A stretch of 34,179 nucleotides of DNA, taken from the NCBI RefSeq assembly GCF_000284415.1, contig NC_017059.1:3472440-3506618 (forward strand). Reading direction: 5' to 3'. The notes beneath the pieces are model-generated. The model was not told the origin of the DNA. It saw only the letters and a program-made list of their open reading frames with translations, and did no database searches. A program made the translations under genes and the position numbers. This DNA is from Pararhodospirillum photometricum DSM 122. GTDB taxonomy: Bacteria > Pseudomonadota > Alphaproteobacteria > Rhodospirillales > Rhodospirillaceae. Shown piece by piece: positions 25,981 through 32,282 of the stretch (position 1 is its first letter; each line of letters opens with the position of its first letter).

Positions 25981-27429
25981 TTAGCGAACCGATCCGCTGT
26001 CGATGCTGATGTTCTCCTGGGTCACGTCGTCGGTGATGTCCTTGTCTTGGCCCAAGGCCGCATCACGATCGGCCCACGCATTGCCGCCCAGCCACTGTCC
26101 GCGCACGTCATCATAGTGGCGCTGGGGGTCATGCAGCGGGGTATTCAGGGCCAGGGTGTCGGCCGTCATCTGCCCAATCGCTGCCAGAAGCTGGTAGGTG
26201 TACACGGCGGTATCGCGCTGGGCGCCGGCTAAGTTGACGCGGGCTTGCAGGAGTTCCTGCTCGGCATCAAGCACGTCCAAGGTGGTGCGCGAGCCGACCT
26301 GGGCTTCGCGTTTCACGCCATCTAGGGCGATGGTCGCGGCGTCGATCTGGCTTCCATAGGAGGTGACCCGGGCTTTGGCGCTTTCCAGGCTCTGCCACGT
26401 CGAGGACACTTTCTCGATCACCGTATCGCGCTGTTCATCCACCTGTACCCGGCGCTGGCCGGCTCGGTGCTTGGCGTCCCGGATGGCCGAGTAGGTCGCC
26501 CCGCCCTCATAGAGGGGCATGCTGACCACCAACGAGGCGCCCACGGATGTGGTGTCTAGGTCCTCAACCGAGCTTCCCTGATCCCAACTAACTGCGGCCT
26601 TGGCGTTCACGGTTGGCAAGAGCTGCCCCCGGGCGTCGCGGATCGAGGCCTTGGCTGCGTCCCAAGTATATTCCGCCGAGGTGATGTCCGGGTTGGAGCG
26701 TCGAGCCACATCCACGGCATCTTCCATCGTCTGGGGCAGCTTCACCTCAAGGCGCGGCGTTTCCAGTTGCTTTGGGGTGTGGCCCACCACTTTTTCATAG
26801 TTGGCCCGCGTGGTTGCCAAGGTGCCCTCAGCGGCAATGCGCGAGGCCACCGCTGCCGCTAGCCGGGATTCCGCCTGGGCGACGTCGGTGCGGGTGATTT
26901 CGCCGACCCGGAAGCGGTCCTGGGCGGCTTCCAACTGCCGCTGAAGGACTTCTTCGTTGTTTTTGTTGAGGTCCAAAACCGCCTGATCGCGGATTAGCGT
27001 GAAATAGGCGGTGACCACATCGAGCAAAACGGTTTGCTCAACCGATTTCAGTGCGGCGCGCTCGGCGGCGACATTGGCCTCGGCCTGATCCACGGCGGCA
27101 ACGGTGCGAAAGCCCTGGAAGATATTTTGCTGGACCGTCACTCCCGCAGACAAGGGGCTCAGGGTTTTGTCTGTATAGGTTTTCAGATCGTAATTGATCT
27201 TTTCGTACCCGGCACTGCCTTCCAGAGTCACGGTGGGCCGCCAGCCCGACAGCGCCTGCGGCACCAACTCGTCGGTGGCGCGTCCCAAAAGGCGTCGGGC
27301 CTGAAGGGTCGGGTTGGATTGGTAGGCCGACACCAAGGCTTCGGACAACGTTTCGGCGTGGACGGGAGCGACGAGGCCGACTCCGCCAACCAGGAGCGTG
27401 GCAACCGCGATGGACACAGGTTTCATCAT
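25981..27429 (-). CDS. tolC: TolC-family outer membrane efflux/secretion channel
   Basis: This is a trimeric outer-membrane duct for type I secretion and multidrug efflux, 482 residues. The signal peptide MMKPVSIAVATLLVGGVGLV is followed by a likely cleavage after VHA. The mature protein starts ETLSEALVSAYQSNPTLQA and has the two OEP repeats with long coiled-coil helices (VEQTVLLDVVTAYF; TVIEKVSSTWQSLESAKARV) and LDVLDAEQELLQARVNLAGAQRD near the end, as in TIGR01844. The start is the ATG at 27429 or the adjacent one at 27426, preceded by GAGAG. It is 156 nt downstream of pcm on the same strand. No inner-membrane pump or adaptor gene is adjacent. Confidence 0.92.
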   Translation of the reverse strand: MMKPVSIAVATLLVGGVGLVAPVHAETLSEALVSAYQSNPTLQARRLLGRATDELVPQALSGWRPTVTLEGSAGYEKINYDLKTYTDKTLSPLSAGVTVQQNIFQGFRTVAAVDQAEANVAAERAALKSVEQTVLLDVVTAYFTLIRDQAVLDLNKNNEEVLQRQLEAAQDRFRVGEITRTDVAQAESRLAAAVASRIAAEGTLATTRANYEKVVGHTPKQLETPRLEVKLPQTMEDAVDVARRSNPDITSAEYTWDAAKASIRDARGQLLPTVNAKAAVSWDQGSSVEDLDTTSVGASLVVSMPLYEGGATYSAIRDAKHRAGQRRVQVDEQRDTVIEKVSSTWQSLESAKARVTSYGSQIDAATIALDGVKREAQVGSRTTLDVLDAEQELLQARVNLAGAQRDTAVYTYQLLAAIGQMTADTLALNTPLHDPQRHYDDVRGQWLGGNAWADRDAALGQDKDITDDVTQENISIDSGSVR

Positions 27430-27475
27430 GATTTTTCTCTCGAAACGCTCCAAAATTCGTTCGCGGGACAGCGAC

Positions 27476-27503
27476 GGCGCTTCCCCGAGGTCAGGGAAGC
27501 GCC
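27476..27503 (-). terminator. Hairpin between pcm and tolC
   Basis: GGCGCTTCCC and GGGAAGCGCC form a perfect 10-bp stem with an 8-nt loop, 47 nt before the tolC start. There is no T-run. It could reduce read-through from pcm or shape the tolC leader. Confidence 0.45.
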
Positions 27504-27585
27504 CACCATCTCAGGAAGTGTGCACGATCACGGTCTCCATGCAACGCAAAAAGGACCGTCTCTCGGATGGTTAGCATGGGGCGGC

Positions 27586-28236
27586 TCAGAAAATGAACGC
27601 GGGCGCCGGGGCAAATCCCTTGAGCAAGGGGGCGTCGGCGTCGAAGAGAACGCGCTGGCTGAACGCGGCGCCATGCCGCTCGACCACAGTCAGGCGTCCC
27701 ACCGCGCCCTGGCGGATGACGGCCACCAGCCGGCCCTTGTCGGCCAGTTGGTCCCGCAGGGCTACCGGGACAGCCGGCACCGCGCCGTTGATGAAAATCA
27801 GGTTGAACGGGGCCTGACGCGGGCAGCCCTCGGCCAGAGGGCCGGTGATGACCACCGCGTTGTCACGGCCCAACTCGCTCAGGGTCGCTTCGGCCTTGGT
27901 GGCTAAGTCGGGGTCGGATTCCAGGGCGACCACCGTGCTTGCCATATGGGACAGCACCGCCGAGGAGTAGCCGGTGGCGCAGCCCACATCCAGCACCACA
28001 TCGGTGGGAGCCACCGCCGCCACCTGGAGCATGCGCGCCAAAATCAGCGGCTCCAGCAAGGAGCGCCCGCCGCCCACCGGGATATCCTCGTCCACATAGG
28101 CCACGGCCCGGCGCGCCTTGGGCACGAATAGTTCGCGCGGCACGGCCTCCAGGGCTTCCAGCACCAGGGGATCACTGACCCGGCTGGTCTGGATCTGGTT
28201 TTTGATCATGTTCACGCGGGCCGTATTGGTGTCCAT
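27586..28236 (-). CDS. pcm: Protein-L-isoaspartate O-methyltransferase family protein
   Basis: This is a SAM-dependent methyltransferase of 216 residues. The Pcm pattern is clear: MIKNQIQTSRVSDPLVLEAL, VPRELFVP, YVDEDIPVGGGRSLLEP (substrate region) and the SAM motif VLDVGCATGYSSAVLS. Pcm repairs isoaspartyl residues. The version encoded next to tolC in alphaproteobacteria is often shorter and its substrate has not been shown. The ATG at 28236 follows GGGGGAG. The frame ends at TGA 27586, ahead of tolC. Confidence 0.88.
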   Translation of the reverse strand: MDTNTARVNMIKNQIQTSRVSDPLVLEALEAVPRELFVPKARRAVAYVDEDIPVGGGRSLLEPLILARMLQVAAVAPTDVVLDVGCATGYSSAVLSHMASTVVALESDPDLATKAEATLSELGRDNAVVITGPLAEGCPRQAPFNLIFINGAVPAVPVALRDQLADKGRLVAVIRQGAVGRLTVVERHGAAFSQRVLFDADAPLLKGFAPAPAFIF

Positions 28237-28347
28237 CTCGCTCCCCCCGGCGTCCAGTATCCTAGTCGGGTTTTATAGTGCGCCCAGCCGCGCCTGACAA
28301 CGACTCCCCCCGATCCGATCTTTTTTTCAAAGGGGGGAAAAACCCGC

Positions 28348-28376
28348 TTGACCCTTTGGAGACCGCTGCGTATAAG
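28348..28376 (+). promoter_or_regulatory. Sigma-70 promoter of the tRNA operon
   Basis: TTGACC (28348-28353), a 17-nt spacer and TATAAG (28371-28376) form the best promoter in the window. Transcription would begin near 28383, about 64 nt before tRNA-Cys. Confidence 0.75.
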
Positions 28377-28446
28377 GACGCCCTCGCCGCGACGGACATC
28401 GCCGCAGCGAGCGAAGCCGGAGTGATCCGGTTTCGGCCCAAGACAG

Positions 28447-28520
28447 GGCCGGATGGCAGAGGGGTTATGCAGCGGACTGCAAATCCGCGTACGTCGGTTC
28501 GAGTCCGGCTCCGGCCTCCA
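28447..28520 (+). tRNA. tRNA-Cys (GCA)
   Basis: The acceptor stem is GGCCGGA/TCCGGCC and the anticodon stem GCGGA/TCCGC, with loop CTGCAAA and anticodon GCA at 28479-28481. The T-loop contains GTTCGAGTC, and CCA is encoded (28518-28520). All parts pair, so the gene is intact. It heads a Cys-Asn-Asn operon. Confidence 0.95.
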
Positions 28521-28547
28521 GTCGTGGGTTGTCGAAAAAGTACGTGT

Positions 28548-28622
28548 TCCGGAGTAGCTCAGCGGTAGAGCAACCGGCTGTTAACCGGTTGGTCGGGGGT
28601 TCGAATCCCTCCTCCGGAGCCA
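28548..28622 (+). tRNA. tRNA-Asn (GTT), first copy
   Basis: The acceptor stem is TCCGGAG/CTCCGGA and the anticodon stem ACCGG/CCGGT, with anticodon GTT at 28580-28582. The T-loop is GTTCGAATC and CCA is encoded. Confidence 0.95.
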
Positions 28623-28653
28623 CTTTTTCGAAGAATCAGGTGCGTTGTCTTAT

Positions 28654-28728
28654 TCCGGAGTAGCTCAGCGGTAGAGCAACCGGCTGTTAACCGGTTGGTC
28701 GGGGGTTCGAATCCCTCCTCCGGAGCCA
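28654..28728 (+). tRNA. tRNA-Asn (GTT), second copy
   Basis: It is identical over all 75 nt to the first copy, 31 nt downstream, with the anticodon at 28686-28688. The spacers around the two copies differ, so the duplication is limited to the tRNA itself or the spacers have since drifted. Confidence 0.95.
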
Positions 28729-28734
28729 AATTCC

Positions 28735-28771
28735 AAAAAAGCCGATCCTCGACAGAGGGTCGGCTTTTTTT
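28735..28771 (+). terminator. Rho-independent terminator of the tRNA operon
   Basis: GCCGATCCTC (28741-28750) and GAGGGTCGGC (28755-28764) pair with one wobble around GACA and are followed by T7. A6 precedes the stem, so it could work from both sides. Confidence 0.9.
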
Positions 28772-28812
28772 GCTGCGGGGGGCCTGCCTCGGCGAGGCGG
28801 GGCAAGCGCTCC

Positions 28813-29220
28813 CTATTCCCCGTCAGCCGTTGGGCAGCGCCGATACATCTTTTCCGAATTGGTCATGATGTTCGATTTGCGCAGGGTATCGCCCGAGACG
28901 TTGAGGACGGCATCGTAGCCCTCGGTCTCGAACAGGCGGCGGACCTTGAACAGCACCCGGTAGCTTTGGCCGGCGCCATAGCTGAAGCTGCCGCGGGCGA
29001 AGCCCCAACTGCCGTCCGCCTTGCGCCAGCGATAGCCGCCCGAGGAGAAGATCAGCATTTCGGCGCTGGCGGTGTCACAGCGGCCATTCACGGCCCAAAA
29101 GCCGTCGAGGGTGGCCGGAGGGTCGTCGAACCAGGGCAGGGCGCCGGCGGTGGCCTGGGCGTGGGCGGGGCTGCCGGGGGCGACCAGGGCCAGGGCTAAG
29201 GCAAGGGCAAGGCGTCTCAT
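28813..29220 (-). CDS. Secreted small protein of unknown function
   Basis: This is a 135-residue protein with a clear signal peptide (MRRLALALALALVAPGSPAHA), so it is probably periplasmic. The mature part has about 115 residues, two cysteines (in GRCDTA and RRCPT, possibly a disulfide), and a pattern of short beta strands with many aromatic residues (GGYRWRKADGSWGFARGSFSY). I do not recognise a family. Its ATG overlaps the stop of the AmmeMemoRadiSam A gene (ATGA), so it is co-translated with it. Confidence 0.75.
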   Translation of the reverse strand: MRRLALALALALVAPGSPAHAQATAGALPWFDDPPATLDGFWAVNGRCDTASAEMLIFSSGGYRWRKADGSWGFARGSFSYGAGQSYRVLFKVRRLFETEGYDAVLNVSGDTLRKSNIMTNSEKMYRRCPTADGE

Positions 29221-29855
29221 GCGGGGGTCTCCTCGCGCCAGGGGCTGGGGCCCTTCACCGCCCGCGCCTCGAAGCGCTCAATCATCAGGGTCTGCGACCA
29301 GTAGGTGGTTGGAAGGCCCGCTTTCAATTTAAGGTGTGCTACAAACTGCGCCGGCTCAGGCAGGCTTTCCCACACCTGCGGCAAGAACAGGCCCCGCCGT
29401 CCGCGATCGGACAAAATCAGGCCGTCAATCCCCGGGCGCAGGCGCTCCAGCAACTCGGCCTCGCTGGCGACGGGAAAGGCCCGGGGATGGGTGAGGACCG
29501 ACACCGACACCGACAGATCCGGCAACTCCTCGGCCCGCACCTTGGCAAACCGGGGGTCGCGGGTGGCCGCCGCCCAGGCATTGGCCACGATGTCGCGCGC
29601 TAGCGGCTGATGGGCGACCATCGATCCGATACAGCCGCGCAAGCCGCCATCGGTGCGGGTCAGGGTGACAAAGGCCGCCCCGTTCTCCCGCAGCGCCGGC
29701 GGCTCCAGATCCAGGGCAGGCGGCAGCGGCGCGCCCGTGTTCAAGCCCTGGCGCACCGCCTCCACGGCCAAGGCAATCAGCCGGTCGGGGTGGTCCCGGG
29801 TCACACGCACCGCCAGATCGGTGTCGGGGACGCTGGATAAGGAAACTGCGTTCAT
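29217..29855 (-). CDS. amrA: AmmeMemoRadiSam system protein A (AMMECR1 family)
   Basis: This is a 212-residue AMMECR1-domain protein. Diagnostic pieces are AAFVTLTRTDGGLRGCIGSM, with the conserved LRGCIG motif, then ANAWAAATRDPRFAKVRAEEL and GRRGLFLPQVWE. The family is universal but its biochemical role is not settled; it commonly occurs with a MEMO1-like protein and a radical SAM enzyme, as here. Its start shares one base with the stop of the B gene (TAATG) and its stop overlaps the next start, so three genes are tightly coupled. Confidence 0.92.
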   Translation of the reverse strand: MNAVSLSSVPDTDLAVRVTRDHPDRLIALAVEAVRQGLNTGAPLPPALDLEPPALRENGAAFVTLTRTDGGLRGCIGSMVAHQPLARDIVANAWAAATRDPRFAKVRAEELPDLSVSVSVLTHPRAFPVASEAELLERLRPGIDGLILSDRGRRGLFLPQVWESLPEPAQFVAHLKLKAGLPTTYWSQTLMIERFEARAVKGPSPWREETPA

Positions 29856-30673
29856 TACGGCCTCGGTTGGGGCGAAAGGGAAAGGGGCGCAAGGGCCCAG
29901 GCGCCGTAGCCCACCACGCGCTCGCGTGAGCCGGCGGTGTCGCCTGACGAGCGCAGATCAAGGCGCTCCAGACGGCCGCCGTGCGCGCGGGCCAGGGCCA
30001 GCAGGCCAGCCACCGGAATGTGGCCGCAGGCCTCGCGCGGTCCCAGGGCCTCGGCGTCCAGGGCTTCGATGGTTTGGGCCGTCGCGTCGTCGAGCGCGCG
30101 GGCCTGATCATAGGGGAGATAATGGCTGAGGTCGGAGGAGACCACGATCAGCGTCTCGGGACCGCCCCACAACTCGGCCAGGGCGGCCGCCATTTGCGCC
30201 ACCGATACCTGCCCACACACCACCGGCACCAGGGTGAAGCGCGTTAGCATCCGGTGCAGGAAGGGGAGGTGGACCTCCAGCGCATGCTCGGGCAAGTGGG
30301 CGTCTTCAAGGGTGCCGGCGTAGGGCAGGGCGCGCAGCCGGTCGGCCCAGGCGTGGTCAATGGCCACCGGTCCCAACGGCGAGGCATAGCCTTGGGCCTC
30401 GGTCAGCGCGAGGCCGCGAAACGGCACCCGGTGCGACGGTCCCAGCAGGACCACCCGCTCGATGGTGTCGCGTCCCGGAGCCAGCCGGGCATAAGCGGCG
30501 GCCGCCGTTGGCCCGGAATACACATAGCCAGCGTGCGGCGCGATCAGGGCCTTGGGTGCCGGCGCGTCACTGCCCGGGGCCTCGGCCAACAGATCATCGA
30601 CCGCGCGGGCCAGGGCGGTTGGGGCGTCGGGATAGAAGATGCCGGCCACCGCCGTGGGGCGCAGGGGGAGCAT
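29855..30673 (-). CDS. amrB: AmmeMemoRadiSam system protein B (MEMO1 family)
   Basis: This is a 272-residue MEMO1-like protein with the LigB-type dioxygenase fold. Metal-site-type residues are seen in LIAPHAGYVYSG, LLGPSHRV, EHALEVHLPFL, SSDLSHYLPY and ACGHIPV. Human MEMO1 binds copper or iron; the bacterial role is unproven. The ATG at 30673 opens a minus-strand operon B-A-secreted protein, divergent from the radical SAM gene 196 nt away. Confidence 0.92.
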   Translation of the reverse strand: MLPLRPTAVAGIFYPDAPTALARAVDDLLAEAPGSDAPAPKALIAPHAGYVYSGPTAAAAYARLAPGRDTIERVVLLGPSHRVPFRGLALTEAQGYASPLGPVAIDHAWADRLRALPYAGTLEDAHLPEHALEVHLPFLHRMLTRFTLVPVVCGQVSVAQMAAALAELWGGPETLIVVSSDLSHYLPYDQARALDDATAQTIEALDAEALGPREACGHIPVAGLLALARAHGGRLERLDLRSSGDTAGSRERVVGYGAWALAPLSLSPQPRP

Positions 30674-30809
30674 CGCGGATTCGCCTTTTTAGCGCTTCAA
30701 GGATACCTCACTTTAGCACAAGTTTCCGGTGTGACCATCGTCTTGGTCCAAGGGAGGTGGGGGCTTCGGCGGAACGAGGGGGGGCGTTGGCAAAAAGAAA
30801 AAAGAAGAG

Positions 30810-30842
30810 AAGGCTGGGGAGGCGGGCCTCCCCAGGCCCCTC
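30810..30842. repeat. Palindromic intergenic repeat, copy 11
   Basis: The perfect arms are 30814-30823 and 30826-30835, with AAGG on the left. It lies in the divergent region between amrB and amrS, 27 nt before the amrS start, so it would fall in its leader or promoter. Confidence 0.8.
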
Positions 30843-30868
30843 GGTCTCTTAAAAGTCAGGGGAGGGGC

Positions 30869-31876
30869 ATGGTGGTGGATCCGGTCCGGCAAGATGCGGT
30901 GGTGTGTTCGGTCTGCCCGCGTGCCTGTGCCCTGAGGCCCGGTCAAAGCGGCCTGTGTGTGGTCCGGGCCAACGAGGGCGGCCGGATTGTGCTCACCGCC
31001 TGGGGGCGCTCGTCTGGCTTTGCCGTCGATCCCATCGAGAAAAAGCCGCTGTATCACTTTTTGCCGGGCACGCCGGTTCTTTCCTTCGGGGGCATTGGCT
31101 GCAATCTGACGTGCTTGTTTTGTCAGAACAGTCATCTGTCTCGCGCCCGCGATCTCGACCGTCTGGGGCGCCCGGTGGCGCCGGAAGACTTGGCCGCTGG
31201 CGCTCGGGAACACGGATGCCGCTCCGTCGCCTTCACCTACAACGACCCCGTGCCTATGCTGGAATACGTGGCCGACGTGGCCCGCGCCTGCCATGCCGAG
31301 GGCCTGCGCACCGTGGCGGTGACGGCCGGCTATATCACGCCTGAGGCCCGCCCCACCTTTTTCGCCGATATTGATGCCGCCAACGTTGATCTCAAGGCGT
31401 TCAGCGAGGGCTTTTATCGCCGGATGGCCTCGGCCCACCTCGCCCCGGTGCTCGATACCTTGGCGTGGCTGGCCCGCGAGACCGCCGTTTGGCTTGAACT
31501 GACCACCTTGTTGATCCCCGGGCTTAACGACAGCGACGACGAGATCAAGGCCCTGGCCGCCTGGGTCGCCGCTACCTTGGGGCCCCATGTCCCCTTGCAC
31601 CTCAGCGCCTTCCACCCAGCGCACCGCCTGCGCCACCTGCCGCCCACCCCGCTCGCTACCTTGCGCCACGCCCGCGCCCTGGCCCAGGCCGAGGGTTTGG
31701 CCCATGTCTACCTCGGCAATGTCCGCGATCCCGACGCCGGCACCACTTTTTGCCCTGCGTGCCATGCCCGGCTCATCGGCCGCGAAGGCTTTCGCTTGGT
31801 GACATGGTCGCTCGATGCTGCGGGACGCTGCTTGGCCTGCGGGCATCGTCTTGCTGGGGTTTTTGAGGCCCGGTAA
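30869..31876 (+). CDS. amrS: AmmeMemoRadiSam system radical SAM enzyme
   Basis: This is a 335-residue radical SAM protein. The cluster motif is C78-x3-C82-x2-C85 (CNLTCLFCQN). An N-terminal Cys group (C13, C16, C20, C30) and a C-terminal one (CPAC, CLAC) could hold further metal, as in relatives of pyruvate formate-lyase activase. The SAM-binding barrel segments FTYNDPVPMLEY, VTAGYITPEA and NVDLKAFSEGFYR match the AmrS family. The reaction is not established. The ATG at 30869 has GGGGAGGGG upstream. It is divergent to amrB-amrA and completes the three-part system. Confidence 0.92.
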   Translation: MVVDPVRQDAVVCSVCPRACALRPGQSGLCVVRANEGGRIVLTAWGRSSGFAVDPIEKKPLYHFLPGTPVLSFGGIGCNLTCLFCQNSHLSRARDLDRLGRPVAPEDLAAGAREHGCRSVAFTYNDPVPMLEYVADVARACHAEGLRTVAVTAGYITPEARPTFFADIDAANVDLKAFSEGFYRRMASAHLAPVLDTLAWLARETAVWLELTTLLIPGLNDSDDEIKALAAWVAATLGPHVPLHLSAFHPAHRLRHLPPTPLATLRHARALAQAEGLAHVYLGNVRDPDAGTTFCPACHARLIGREGFRLVTWSLDAAGRCLACGHRLAGVFEAR

Positions 31877-31877
31877 G

Positions 31878-31912
31878 GAAGGCCGGGGAGGCGCGGCCTC
31901 CCCAGACCCCTC
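31878..31912 (+). terminator. Palindrome copy 12, possible terminator of amrS
   Basis: The arms are CCGGGGAGGC (31883-31892, one change) and GCCTCCCCAG (31896-31905), starting directly after the amrS stop. The T-poor ACCCC border faces downstream, so it is not a canonical terminator in this direction. Confidence 0.55.
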
Positions 31913-31950
31913 GATTCCTGGGGGGTGGGGGTGTGTGGGGTGTTATAGGG

Positions 31951-31979
31951 TTGAGGTCTGGTGCTTTGGCGGGTATTTT
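31951..31979 (+). promoter_or_regulatory. Promoter of the small membrane protein-STAND operon
   Basis: TTGAGG (31951-31956), a 17-nt spacer and TATTTT (31974-31979) lie 24 nt before the first start codon. The start of transcription would be near 31987, leaving a short leader with GGGAGG. Confidence 0.5.
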
Positions 31980-32003
31980 GTTCTCCTTGCGGGTGGGAGG
32001 AGA

Positions 32004-32267
32004 ATGGGAATGGGCGAGTATTTCTATCTTATTGGGGCGTTTGTGTTAATCGTTGCGGTTTTTCGCGCGAAATCGTTTAAGGCGAAAAATATTTCCAACA
32101 GTGCTCTTGTCAATGGTTCCGTCAAGGGGAGCGTGACGCAGACGGTGACTGTGTCGCCTCCTTTGTCCTCTCCCCCGGCTGGTGATCGTGTTGCGTGGGT
32201 TATTGGGATCATCGGTGTTTTGATTATGGCGGGTCAGTTTTCCTATGATGTTTTTTTCACAAAATAG
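32004..32267 (+). CDS. Small two-TM protein with amyloid-like motif, candidate effector
   Basis: This is an 87-residue protein I do not recognise as a named family. Two hydrophobic segments (about residues 8-20, YLIGAFVLIVAVF, and 63-78, VAWVIGIIGVLIMAGQ) flank a polar loop. RAKSFKAK after TM1 predicts that the loop faces the cytoplasm. The loop carries SALVNGSVKGSVTQT (33-47), which matches 10 of 15 residues with the N-terminus of the next protein. The start is the ATG at 32004, or 32010, behind GGGAGG. Many codons end in T, unlike the GC-rich neighbours. It is 15 nt upstream of the STAND gene, so they are one operon. I infer a membrane-acting effector triggered by the NTPase. Confidence 0.7.
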   Translation: MGMGEYFYLIGAFVLIVAVFRAKSFKAKNISNSALVNGSVKGSVTQTVTVSPPLSSPPAGDRVAWVIGIIGVLIMAGQFSYDVFFTK

Positions 32268-32282
32268 GCTGGAGATCCCGTC

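Noticed and set aside
28278..28568. Plus-strand open frame between pcm and the tRNAs
   Set aside because: It runs through tRNA-Cys and into tRNA-Asn and contains the tRNA promoter; it has no ribosome binding site or family pattern.
2241..31912. The repeated palindromes as a CRISPR array
   Set aside because: The copies are kilobases apart or in mirror pairs, with no regular direct repeats or spacers and no cas genes.
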